This document shows, in pieces, positions 13,410 to 26,029 of a stretch of 64,000 bases of DNA (position 1 is the first letter of the stretch; every line of letters starts with the position of its first letter). The stretch comes from Taiwanofungus camphoratus (taxonomy: Eukaryota; Basidiomycota; Agaricomycetes; Polyporales; Taiwanofungaceae). Both the position numbers and the translations under genes were made by a program. The stretch spans positions 1,757,499 to 1,821,498 of the forward strand of contig CP021227.1 of assembly GCA_003999685.1 (NCBI GenBank), read 5' to 3'. The notes beneath the pieces were generated by a model, which was not told the DNA's origin, did not search any database, and was given only the letters and a program-made list of their open reading frames with translations.

Positions 13410-16400
13410 TTAGAGTGCCTGGCCCACCTCACTTTGACGACCAAATGTCCCTTGACTGGGTTCGCGTGTAAGGGTACCAGAGGGTCGCAAGAGTGTAGAT
13501 CCGAGCGACGTTTTGGAATGAGCCTGAGGGCTCTCATCAAAATAGGAATTCAGGATCGACATATGTTCGGGGGTGACTTCCATTGGTGGCACAGGGAAGT
13601 CCGACAGCCCGGACATGCGGGAAAGATTGGTATCCGCTGTCATGAAGCTGGAGCGACCTGCGTCTGAGGACACCTGGGCACCCAAGCTGGAGTTGTGTGA
13701 AGCGACGCGAGGAACAGGTTGTTCGTGTGGTGGATCGGTGTCGCCGTGTGCAAAGTGAATAAGTGACAGGCGACTTGAGAACCGTGGAGGTGTTGCGAAA
13801 GCAGGAGGAGTAGCCAGTGCTTCGATAGCGCCGACACGCATTTGTTCTGAAAGTTAAAGGCTAAGATATGAGATCGTAGATTATGGTAATGACGAGCTCA
13901 CCGTCGGGTCCTTCACGCAGGGGTGACTCGAGCACAGACGAAGCCCGAGATGACGGCTCAACGTCCTCGGGTACATTTATCGTTGGCTGTGTCAACGATG
14001 TGTGCTGATCAAGCGGAAAGCGCAACGGTGAGGTTGCATCCGGGGGCGAGCTCGCGCCCGAAGAAGTTGGAGAGAGGACGATATTTGGATCAGGCCCAGC
14101 ATCGTCGGGACGTTGACCACGAAGCCCACCGAAGCGTCTGCCCCACATGGGCGACATGTCTTCTCCGCTGTCGATAGAGTCCCTTGCCAATTCCCGTAGC
14201 TCCTCGATGTCCTCAGTTAGTTGACGCGCCAAGGTCGTCAGTCCACTCACGCTTCGCGCGCTTTGGGAAGAGAGGTCCATCGGGGCACTCGCCTCGCGAG
14301 AAACCGCTGGGAGGAAAAGCTCCTCGGATGGCGTCCTGCGGTTGTCCGGCGGTTGATAGAAGAGATCACGGAAGCGCTCAAGGTCATCGGGTGCGTTGAG
14401 CGGGCGGGGTGACAGAGGCGGTGAGGACTCATGCGAAACCATACCTGGAGATGAGCCTGACGAATGTCCTGTCTGAGGCCCGGTTGAGTGTGTCCGTCGA
14501 AACGTGGGCGGATTGATGTGCTCCATGGGCGACGAAGCCAAGGTATGATTCGACGATGCTTGTGTGGTTCCGCGAGTTGCACCGGGTCGTATGCGTGGTC
14601 CTGAAGGCGCGCGCTTGGAAGGCGAAGGCAGATGCCGTGGCTCTTCTTCCTCTGGACTGGCAACAACTTCACTGTTATGCAAAAGTTGGGCGGCACGCTG
14701 CCTCAACTCAGGCTCTTGGTCCAATTCATGACATTCGCTTGTCCCAAGCCCGCTATCAGCACTCCCGCGCCCCCTGAGCGTGTGAGTCAGTGCATCCGCA
14801 AAGCCCCACTCGCTCATGCGTTTGGCCTGAGGGCCATACGGATGTGAACGAATGGATGTGTTTGTCTGAGTGACACCCTTCGGCTCCGATGATAGGGTAG
14901 GGTCTGCCGGAGTGAACGGAGAGTACCTGATCTCATCAGGTTGAATCTCACGGATGTGGCCAGGGGTTAGCTCAGCATACATAGAACGATTTGAGGGAAC
15001 CTCGATGTATTGAGGTGAATCTGTATCCTTCGAAGATTGGCCTGCATGATGAGTCGCGGCATAGGGATGGGCACCCTGCGCATAGGGCGAATACGGGTGA
15101 ACGATAATAGGATGCCTTTGGCGATTCAAACCATCATCGACTCCCGCCGCATTCGTATGAGATTCTGAAGGTGGTTTTGCAGAGGCAATTTTTGATTCCA
15201 ACGCTGGCGTTACTTGGTGATACCCATAAGTAGCACCCTGGGCATAAGGATGTGCCGGCATTCTGAGGCGCTCCCTGCCAGCATTGTGCTGCCAGGAATG
15301 ATCATCCGATGGAGGAGGAGTGGATATTGCAAGGCCCACGCCTTCGCCGGAGGTTGACGTACCTGACGGTGCTGGAGACACGCCGTCCGATCCATGAGGT
15401 CCGCTGCCAGCCTCAAGTACTGCTAGACCGCGATGCGGACCACTGGGTGATGGCGGCGATGTAGGCGTGATGACCACAACATTCTCCCCGCGTCCCTCTC
15501 TCTGGCGCTCCTCCACACGCGCTTGATCCTGCAAGCGGATTGTACGCGTTCCTTGTCGCCTGAGCGCAACTTCAAGGAGGTCTGGGCCAGTCGCCTGCTG
15601 TGAATGTGAGACTGTGCCCTTCTCCTTCATTTTATCCCTTTCATGTTCTTTCTCAGCGCCCACGAACCCACACAGATTTACCGCACTTGACGCCGTCGTG
15701 CGCACGAGCCGGATGGCAGACTTGCCAAGAGAATGTGCACGCGTATGCCCAGCGCCGGCGCCGCCCCACATGAACGACTCCTCCGTCTCGTGGTGCGATG
15801 CGGACGTAGCCGTCCCCAGCGAATTGGAGTGCGTATGCGAGCGCGAGCGCGGACGGGGGTGAGAGTGTGAATGTGTGTGGTGCGACGTCGAAGTGAAGGT
15901 GCTGATCCCGACGCCCGTGCCCGTCATGGTCGTCGTGCCTTGGTCGCCTGACCTGCGGAAGACCTGCGACTGAGATGGATGAAGACGGACATGCACAGCC
16001 GGTGGGCGCGACTGATTTCCCATCAGAGTGCGCTCGGCAAGGTAATCAATTGTCGCACCGCGCGGGCGGACGCGGGTGTGCGAATTTACGAGCGACCGTG
16101 CTTGCGTGCGAGACAGTGAGCGGGCACGCTTGTTCTGGAACGAGCGCGTTGCCTGTGACTGCCATGCTTTACGGTCTTCCTCCAGCTTCCTTCCGTCCTC
16201 GAGAACCCTGTGTAGTGAAATGTCAGACATGGCACATTGAAAAAGTGCGAAAGAGGACAAGAATCATGAGACAATCGAACTGATGGAAACAGATGGCCCA
16301 AGACGCGTGCTTGACCAGGCACCAGGCGTATACAAAACTCCACTTACTTCGCTAACGAAGGAACCGGACTTGGTAATGCAAGATCATCCAGTGCAAAGCT

Positions 16401-17885
16401 CTTTGGCCTCGGTACTCTTAAAGTCGAAGGACCTGCTTCCGCATTATCGCCGCCGCCACCACCCCCCTCAACTTCACCAACTCCACTACTTGACACAAAG
16501 CCTGGAGTGCGCTCTCGCCGCTCCTCGACAACCGGGGGCTGAGGCCTTACGGCAGCGATGACGTTGACCCTAGGAGGTGAACCTAGCTGCCCTGCCGACC
16601 TCGATTTCCGCACGTCCCGACGTCGGCTTGCATTCATCTCCTGGAAGCCACGCTCCACGACAGACACCGATGTCATCTGGGTGCTCGTCTGTGCATCAGG
16701 CTCTGTATCGTGCGGCCATATAGGGCTATCAGGAGGGCTGACAATCCGGCCGCTTCCACCCCCGCTTCCAACGTCGGTTCTGCTCGGCCCAGGATCTGCC
16801 ATGCGTATCGCGAAGCGCGGGCGCGGGAGGATGAGCGCATCGCACCACGTCTCCGCTGACAGCCATCTCTGCTTTCCTTTCGGCAGGGATTGCGGCGGCG
16901 GGGCCGAGCGGGGTTGCGGCAGCGTGGACGGCTGGCGCAGGTTGGGCGTTGAGATCGAGGCCTTGATGCTGAGCCGTGATCGCGGAGGCGTGGCCTTCAA
17001 GTACGAAGGCACGGCGGGTGGCGAAGGCTTACGCGCGGAAGGGTCAAAAAGGGGGAGGGTGAGTTTGGACATGCGCTTACGGTGCGGCGGCGGAGGATGG
17101 GATGTAGAACCTGAAGGGCTTGATACATGTGGAGGGGGCGCCACGGCTGTTGAAGAAGGCATCGAGAGGAAGGGGTACGCATATGGGTGTCGCCGTGGGG
17201 CAGGACTGGGTTCAGGTTCTATATGGGGCTGTGGATGAGACGGGGAGTCGGGGTAGACAGATTCGACTGAGGTGCGTCCGGGGTGAGTGGGAGAAGATGA
17301 AGCCATGTTGCGTCCGAGCTGGCCAGTCGATGCCGAATGATGGATCACGAGTCCCCGCTTTGTTCCCTGTCCGAACGTGAGGATGCTGGCGAGACTGGTG
17401 CGATTCGGCTCGGGTCGTGACTGCTCCTGCGAGCTGCGCTGAGGCATGGGGGACTCACCGATGCCACCTGGGTCGAGGTGTATGAAGGAGGAAATACCAG
17501 CGCGGGTCGCACGACGCGACGATATGTTTTTATGACTGTGGTCAGCGGTCGCAGATGAGAGGGTGAGATGGGACGCGTTAGATACGGCGCGGGAGCGAGT
17601 CGAGTGGGCGTGTCTGCGATCCGTGTTGCGCTCACGCGGTACATTCGCGTCCTCCGTCAACCAACCGCTGACGAGGTCTCCCCAGCTGTCCCTGTCGTGC
17701 ACCTGGTTGACTGCTGTTGGCTGCTCGTACGGACCGTTGTAAGGAATGTACCAGTCTTCTTCAGCAGTCCGCTCGGGCTCAAATTCACGCGCAAGAGGAG
17801 AGGACGGGCGAGACTTGAGACCAAACGCAATGCCCAAACGTGAGAGACGAGAGAGCGGAGACGATGGCTGGGACTTTGCAGCCAT
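13410..17885 (-). CDS. Large Ser/Pro-rich disordered protein, unknown function
   Basis: Three exons join cleanly in frame. Exon 1 is 16348-17885, exon 2 is 13902-16207 and exon 3 is 13410-13846, with GT-AG introns at 16208-16347 and 13847-13901. The product is 1,426 residues. It starts MAAKSQPSSPLSRLSRLGIAFGLKSR and is dominated by Ser, Pro, His and Arg, with repeated SP and RSxS phosphosite-like patterns, a poly-Gly run near the end of exon 1, and a His-rich stretch (HHTHSHSHPRPRSRSHTHS) near 15870. A charged segment (VLEDGRKLEEDRKAWQSQA) opens exon 2. There is no signal peptide, membrane segment or catalytic domain that I recognise. The composition suggests a phosphorylated scaffold or regulatory protein, which is inference. 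The gene model is more certain than the role. Confidence 0.8.
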
Positions 17886-18369
17886 GCATAGGTATCCAGT
17901 GGGCGGGAAAGGAGGGAAGGAATGACCGACAGATGGAAGGAGCGGTGACTGATCTCAGTTTGCTAGCCGTGATGGATTCAGACGCATCAGTACCGCCTCT
18001 CGGATCGAGGAGGACGTCTCGCACAGCGGGAACACACCTGTGCTCGATGTCGAGAACAGCGACAACGGCCGACGCTTGCCCGGCCAAAACTGCGGTGGGC
18101 GCATCACAGCAAGCCCGACCTTTTCTCCACATAAAACAGCCACGTGGGCATACACTACCTTATATGGATACTCACATGCCCTTTCAGGAGATCGGCTCCC
18201 ATAGCGCACGTCTCTTGTACTTTCGGTCCCTTCGCAGCCTCCTCGCAACACCGACTCGTCCCTGCACGGGTAACTATCTCGCACAGCCATTCTAGAACTG
18301 TTAGACTTCTCGACTCCATCTCGTGAAAAAACAATTCCAACTGGGGATCCATCTATGTAAGGTTCAATA
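17886..18369. other. Intergenic region without a clear gene
   Basis: About 480 bp lie between the start of the Ser-rich gene and the 3' end of the glucosyltransferase gene. Open frames exist on both strands, but none shows a recognisable domain or a splice pattern that extends it. I see only the promoter of the Ser-rich gene and a 3' UTR. Confidence 0.4.
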
Positions 18370-21300
18370 TTACAGTTCATCCCGGGGACGCTCGTCCTCC
18401 GCCCCCTCTGTCGCACCTGCCGCCGGACGTGCTGCGCCGACATCTGCGAGCACATTAGCATCCGCAGCAACAATCTCCGACCGTACTTTGCCCTCTTCTG
18501 CCAGCTTCCGAGCAAAGCGTGCGATCTCCGCATCGTATTCTTCCCATTCCGGAATCTGTCTGGCCCGCGCGAGCTTCGGTTCTTTCTGCGTTGCATCACA
18601 CAGGAATAGTCAGCAACAAGGTCGCGAGGACATGCAAAGTGACGTACTGTGAGAGGGTTCTGGCAGAGGTCAATTGTTTTGGCCCGGTGTAGACGTTCTT
18701 TGCTGCCTATAATGGAAGTCTCAATCAGCCTGCGCGTCTACTGGGAAGATTGCACAACTGACACCACGTTTCGCACTGAAGAAGACAGATCAACATGAGA
18801 GAAGGAAGTTGTCTCAAACGTAACACGTACCCACAACCAGTCTTCCGGCAGTGAGAACTGTACCGCAAAAACAATCGGATTCCAGCTATTACAGACAATG
18901 CTTACGGAACACGCACTATAGGTACTTCTCGCTGCAAGTTGTTTGGCAGATCTGCGAACGAACATGTGCTCCGGATCAATATTGAGCCACCTGATGTCAC
19001 GCACCTTGGTCTAGATTGGCGAGAGAGTCAGGATCAGCGGAGAGTTGCTGATAATGGCCTCGAAGTATGTCCTATCATAGAAATTCTCAGTACGGCATCG
19101 AGGAGGGTACACATACGAGGCAACGCTCAACGCTCACCCCAGCAGCCAACTGTGTGTTCATCATCAGTTATCACCACGAGTACACTAGATGGCTTAGACC
19201 CGTACCTGGCGGAAACGCACTAGATCCACCACGTACAACGCACTTGCCCCAATCGGATCAGAACACAAAGACTGCGGCTCTTAACGGACAAGGTGTACCT
19301 AATATGATATGGGAGTCCGCGCAGGAACTCCTTCCAATAGCCTGTCTTCCAGAAGCGGAAGCCCTCCATCTCGACATTATCGTCCCCCATTGGGGTGTAT
19401 CCGTACGGCGCGCCATGCAAGTCAAGCTCAATGAGTTCCTTGAGGTCTGTCCGCACAATCTGGTCCGCATCGACGAAGATGACTTTCTTTAAGTCCATGG
19501 GGAAGAGTACGTCGAGGAAGAGGATCTTATACGCCCAGATGATGCGCTGCTTCTCCTTCTGAGTACGCAGCCAAGATGGCCACTTGTATGTCACCAGTTC
19601 GTACTTGAAGTTGTATGCTTCAGCAAAATGGGGAATAAACTCCTATAGATCAGTACGTCATGTAAGATCAAATTTAGGAACGACTACTGTATCAGGGCGT
19701 ACCAAGAAGGATGGAGACAGGAAATTCTCGATGAACCAGAACTTGACACTGCTGTTAGTGTTGCGAAGTACACTAACAACCATGATTGACACGAAGCGCT
19801 GAAGATACGAGTATAGATCAGAACGTGCGGGAAGATCTGGGCAACGACGCACCTCATACAGCAAGCCGGATGCAACAGTGAAAATATTAATGTCAGCTTG
19901 GTCGTTGGGCTTCGCCACATCATTGTCAGTGTGTGCTTTCGATGGAAGTAAGGATGCCACCCTGTAGCATGTGCGTGAGACAGGTCAATCAGCAGTACAG
20001 AAAAAAGCTTACCATGACATAATATCCCCGAACAGGCCGTTCGAGCCCTGTCGCGCAACTGCAACTTCTGCAAGAACGTCCGCGCGCTCCATTCCTGGAA
20101 GCCTCGCGAGACGCGGATACAGGGTCAAACCTTCGAAGCTTGTCAATGTAATTTCGTCTCCACCCTCTTCCACGGTGGGGCTGTTCCACCCTTCGTTACC
20201 AACACTTTCCATCCCGAAGATTGCGCGTCCTCGTCCAGGACGAATCTCGAGACGAAACACACCCGGCTTCGCGCGGAACTGCAAATACCCGAGGTTTGCG
20301 ACCACCTGCGTATCTGCAATAGGTATATCTTCGCTCGTCGTAAGCTGCAATTGGACTCCGCGCGGAGGTGCATTGGTCAGCGTGTCACGAGCGTGACCTT
20401 CAATAGCTAGATAGTCGAGATCAAATACGGCTCGCACTCCCTGCAGGCTATCGTGAGCCGACATTGAGCCGAGTTGGATGTTGTCAAGGTCGTGAAGTGC
20501 CTCACGGGGCCGGACGAGCCATGACTGCGGTACATCCATGGCAAGAGTGTAAATAGGCTCAACGGGGAGGCCAACAAACTCAGTCTGAGCATGCATCTCG
20601 ATTCTGAAAGATGTCAGAACAAGTATGTCATATTGTAGGAGTACTTACTCATTCTCGTCAAATTTAGGCCGTGGATGAAGATTATAACGGTAGAATCTCT
20701 TCAAAGGGAGCTAAACTCTTTTTTAATGCCACTACTTGCTGGAAGCTGGAACCATACCGACCTCACGATACCTTGCGGGATTGATACGCAGCTCAACGAA
20801 GACATGTGGAATATCCAGCAGCCACTATGTTGGAGTGTATCAGCCAAAGATCAATCAGCGGATGTATAAGCTGACCTCCAGCAAACCTGACCATCTCTGC
20901 GCAGCTTCACTCAAAGGATCGACCAATATCCCGAAATGATAAATAGAAGCAGACTTGTCTCCTAGCATGAAGGCGCTACCGGACCCATATTTCTAAGTAG
21001 TTTTCCAAACAACAAATGGACAACGACCTACGTATATTTGCCATCCAGAAGCTGATAACTGCGCCGCCGAGTCCTTTGCGGCGCATTGAATAGTCCCGAC
21101 TCACTCGGATCCGGAACCTGGATAGCGGAGACGATCGAGGCTGCCATCGAGACTGTCTCAGAGAAACCATAACTGAAGTCATGGTGAGCGTCTTCACACC
21201 ATCCTAGGTAACAAGAACGCTATACATACTGATCCAAAGCCTCGGACGACTCCAGAATCTCTTTCAGTGCCTCGACTACAGGTTGAGTTCTTTTGTTAGA

Positions 21301-24300
21301 CTCGTATTCCATCAGTATCTCGAAGTCCTCCGAAGTGAATTCTCCCGGCTGCATCGGACCGAGGACCTGCATATAACCGAGAAATAATCGATGAAAGCCA
21401 GTATGGAGTATTCAAACTGAACTCACACGCCCATTCACAATAACGGCTTGCTCACCGGGAGCAAGTCTGAGCTCATGGGCCATTAGACGACTTGACTTCA
21501 GGTAAGCCTCGTACTCGGCATCTTCCAGGATGGATCCACCAAGAATATCGTCCAAGGTGCCCTCCGACGATATTACGATCTGCGTGCTGTCACCAGGCGT
21601 TGCAACATTACCAAGACCGAGGATTTCCAGAAGACGAGAAGGCGCCATTCTGTGTAGTTTTCTTTTAAGAGTAAGATGTGCCAAAAGGGATGAGATGTGC
21701 GCAGGTTTGCTCGGTACCAAACTTTCTTCTCCACTAGGATTGTGAACAAAAGAGAAGCGCGAGGGAACGCCCCCCAAGTTCTGTTCCGCATCGCTACGAT
21801 CAGATGTCACTCAAGGAGACGATGAGAACCTTTTACCGCAGAGTTCAAGGCGTGCTTCATAAGGAAGAGACCACCTTCACTGTTGAAGTCCGCCACGATA
21901 TATGTCGAGAAGGGAAGAAACTCCGAATCCGCTGTGACTTCTGTAAGGAGTCATGAATTTGCCACAGTGAAAGCAAAAGCAACGAACTAGGATACAGGAA
22001 CGACCCTGAATCTCTGGGGAAAGCAGTACGGTCAAGCAATTCGGGCAGGCTGACCACTCGCAGGCTTCCTGCTTTGGAAGAGGGATATATATATCGATTT
22101 CTCCTTTTGGCGGCCGCAGGCAAGTCGTAGAAGTATGTTGAAATTCTCCCTAAATCGTTATCAGAAAGCTTCCCTAAAGAGAGCTAGACAAAAAATCAGT
22201 TTGTAACAATACCCAATTGTGAATAGTTATAACGGGCAATGTTAACCGACCTGTTCTTGTAGGTATTGCATCTGATGCCCAAATTCAATTTGCATATTGC
22301 GCAAAAATTCCTGAAATCACAGCGGTTCATTGGCAACAGTTGCGAGAGCGCTGAGGCAAGGGAAGTTAACATACGTCATCGAGGTCAAAATATTTCCCAT
22401 TCACGAACGCATGACCTTGCGGAGCAGATGCCAGAGTTGTTCCGAGCCTCACAGCATAGTCACGCACTTTGGCCAACTGTGCGCCCGACTGTCTGTCAAG
22501 GCCGCCGAGTATTGAGTCTAAGTTGGTGGTAACTCCTTCGCCTAGCGGACCACTGGTAGTCACAAGCGATCTGAATCCTGAACGAACTAGCGCCCAATCC
22601 ACTGTAGGTTTCAGGTACTGCATTGGCACTTCCGCCTGAGATACCTAGGGACCGGAGTCAAAACAAACTGGCGGTGATCCAAACCTTACCCCCAAGTCAT
22701 ACATACATATCTCAGGAACTCCATCGCCTTTGCCCGACCAAAGTGCTCAATCAAGAAGTAAAACAGTCTGGCCATCCGTGTGCCTGTCTCCACCGAGTCG
22801 GTGTACCGCGATGGTTAGATGTATGCGAGCTACGTACCGTCTTCTGTCTCGGCAATAGGTACAACGCCCCAGCGAAATGGGAAACCCCTGGTGATAATGT
22901 TCGAGACGGTGACGGAAATGAAATGTAAGCTGCTCGATTGAGACAGGTCGACGGCGAGAATAATATTAAAGAGGTTCGCTTTGACGTTCGGCCATTGACC
23001 TGGGTAAAGAGGTCGTAGGAGCTGCACAGCACCGTAAGCATTTTAAGCTCCAAATGAGGAGGAGCAAGGGTGTCAAAGCATACTTACTAGCCTCAACGAC
23101 GCACCCCACCGCGAGTAACTAAGTCATTGGAATCAGACGAGATGCGATGGATTTAGACACTGCGTCTGGCCTACGAACCGATCATCTTTCTCAAGGTCAT
23201 TCCACCAGACGATAACATCCCCTTCTTCTTGACGATCACTGGCATCGACCAGGCCATCTAAGACATCCGACTGACTCTGTGCAGCACCAATCGAAGGATA
23301 AGTTAGGAGCTCAACGGCCTGCTCTGGGGAGAGTCCCAAAGACATCAAAGAGCGCATGATGCCCCGCTCCTTTCGCAGTAGCCTCAATAAGCTAAAATAC
23401 ACCGCGTCAGCACGCAACTTGGCTGATCATAAACTACGAGATATGTTACCCAAACGGATTCATATCCCTCTCATGAATCACCATGCCGTTCAACCAGGCG
23501 ACGCTGGCACCGCCCTGCGCCTTGATCTGATTCTCTTCCACCTCGTCGAGTAGGTCCGGGTCAATTGTCACCCGGCGCGCGAGCGAGGTTGCATACTTGG
23601 GGAAATTCTGCGAAAGCTGCTTCAGAGTAGACAGCGGCTCTTCTGCATTGTATATGAGCTGGGCTGCTTGGAGGCCGATGTCTGAACGGGCTGTTTAGGC
23701 GATTTCCGTGAACACTATACTTCGTGCAATGCGTACCGAGCAACTCGTCCTCCGTTAGAGGGGTGCTTGAATCTAGAGTGTTGTTTTCTGGGTATTGATA
23801 AAGTAGAGCTTGGATGGGATCCGATGCAAAAGACAGATCGACGTCGTCGTCGGCATGCCTGTCTTGTGTGTTGGTGGCTGGAGAATATATATCACACATA
23901 AATATTTATCTTCACAGGCTGAAGTTAACTGTACCACGGTGCCTGTCATCTAAAGCAAGATAGTCCATCTTCTTCAAGTCCAGAGTGACTCCATAGCCGG
24001 ACAGATACGTCCGTTGGGAGAGATTGCGGCCGTCAGGAGGGATTGGTCGAAGAACATATTCGACATATGGTGGGGAAGCTCGGGACGCAGCGAAGAGATA
24101 AGAATGCAGCTCCCGAAAGTTGTCCGATGTCAGTGAGGCGTAGAGGATGGCAGTACGTGGAGGCGGCTTCGATATCTGAGAAGACGACGGGTGTACATGG
24201 TCAAATTGAAGGAGTTTTGGACGAGGATATTCACTTGGCCAATAGAGCGTTAATGGTTCCAGATTCAAGATAGGCTCTTTAAGTATGCAAGACTTACTTA

Positions 24301-24872
24301 TCTACGCTGAAGCCCGAATGGCCTGTCGCCTCGGCATTGACAAGACGAGCTAATGTCTCTGCATCACAAATTACCTGCCCATACCAATCAACCCATGAGC
24401 CGCAGTTGGTCGCCTGGGAACTACTTGTCCGCGCGGAATGGCGATCAACGTAATATTGGTAGAAAGCCTCTATTTTGGGAGCGGCTGCATGCAAAGCCAT
24501 GCCCATTTCTGCCACAGCATAAACGTCTGGCTCCGAGAGGAATCCTGCAGAAATGGACGTTTCGAGTGCATGCCGATACAGCGCCTCGGGCGAGTAAGGC
24601 GGTGAATTAGGCAGTGTCTCGAAGTCGGTAAGGGCGTCCACCAGCGGAAAGAATGCATCAGGCTCTTCTATGGAAATAGACTCGCTATGTACTTTTCTTC
24701 AATATGGGATAGAAATCTGACGCAAGACGACTACGCACATGCACTCCAGAACGAACGGAGGTGCGGGCCAAGAGGACCGCAGCTCGACTTTGACAGAAGG
24801 GCTTGATGCATAACTTTTACAACCACTCAGAAAAAGTGATGTCAATAAAATCGCATAGAAATGCTTCGTCAT
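18370..24872 (-). CDS. gpt1: UDP-glucose:glycoprotein glucosyltransferase (ER folding sensor)
   Basis: UGGT re-glucosylates N-glycans of misfolded glycoproteins in the ER lumen so that calnexin can rebind them. ATG at 24872 gives a signal peptide ([22 protein letters not shown]), then [20 protein letters not shown], the conserved UGGT N-terminus. Thioredoxin-like domains follow. The C-terminal GT24 catalytic domain is plain near 19260-19600: [40 protein letters not shown] with the metal-binding DAD, then RTDLKEL and [12 protein letters not shown]. The last four residues before the TAA at 18370-18372 are RDEL, a KDEL-type ER retrieval signal. More than twenty short introns interrupt the gene, which should encode about 1,600 residues. 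The identity is firm. Confidence 0.95.
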
Positions 24873-26029
24873 GCGGATAGAGACCCAAAGGACAAGAATC
24901 GCTTGACAGTCTGAGCCGCTGCAGCAACGTTCTAGTAGCTGTTGTCCTAGTCCAAGGTCCAAAGGTCGGTGAGATAAGGTTCCTTTCTAAATTGCAGGCT
25001 GACAAGTCTGCAAAACAAATGTATTGAAGTGATATAGGGTGCACAGTGTCCTCTGAGAATATCGGGGATTTGTTCAAGTGTGCAGGTGCACTACCAATGC
25101 GTAAGTATATGATACAGCTACGCGTTCTCAAAGCCACGTGGCACGATCGTACTGTCACATGCGCGCGTCTACGCGCCTTCCAAGTTGCCCTACTATTTAT
25201 TGCACAGCAAGCTTCAAATCTTCGGACGCCTTTATCCTTGGTTTAATACAAGAAGACTGAAATCTGTCGCGGGCCCAAAACAATCCCAATCGGTCTCCCT
25301 AAGGCAACTGGTGCTACCCCAGGAAAGCCCAATTTTACCTTGGTGCACATTGTTTCTTACATGTCCTGCACGACTTGATAAGACTGGATAATACCGCTAT
25401 GAAAGCAATTCAAGAACTGGGTCTGCTTTTTCGTCTTGCGGTCACTTAAACTACTTGATTAAGATGAGTAAGAACAATAAGTTACGAAAGCAGAAGTTGG
25501 ATTTTGCCCTTCGCGGCTGGAGGCATTTATGTCGCTATATGTCTTGCCAAAAACTCTGTACCTTGTCGTTACTGAATGCTCCTACCTCCTTTCGCTTTCT
25601 TGACTATTCTGCAAAGGTGACGGGCTCGACATGAGCCGCGATAAATTCAAGCCGAAGCAGGAGTCGAAACGCTGGGTCGGATCCACTTGAGTGAGTGCAT
25701 ATGTGCCATGATACTCGCTTCTGCTCACCGCACACGATCTTATCTGCTACGCGCATTCCGCCGCCAACAATGCCACATGAAACATGAAGTAGAAACGTTG
25801 CCGCATTCAGCGCTGGCTACTGTTGAAATATGAAGACAGTCAAAGGCGAGACGAGGAGCGCAGGAAGTAATGGGGCGCTTCCTCGGCCATTTCCGCGACG
25901 AAATGGCCTTTTCCAAGAAAGGAAAGACGAGTCTTGTATTTGGAATTCGAACCATGTCAGTATTAGGTTTGTCGGCGCATGCGAGTATGAGCGCCTCAAC
26001 CAGCACTGTCTCCTTGTCTTTCTTCCACC
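24873..26029. promoter_or_regulatory. Divergent promoter region of UGGT and the RBR ligase gene
   Basis: About 1.15 kb lie between two divergent start codons. A 10-bp palindrome, GCCACGTGGC, sits at 25133-25142, about 260 bp upstream of the UGGT start. Its ACGTG/CCACG core is the type bound by bZIP and bHLH factors, including ER-stress regulators, so a stress element for UGGT is possible but unproven. No coding sequence was recognised. Confidence 0.35.

Noticed and set aside
16558-17238. Plus-strand 226-codon frame opposite the Ser-rich gene
   Set aside because: It mirrors the low-complexity minus-strand gene, whose exons splice cleanly; no independent evidence for the plus strand.
17840-18295. 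Plus-strand frame of 151 codons
   Set aside because: Overlaps the start of the Ser-rich gene, has no recognisable domain and no supporting splice structure.
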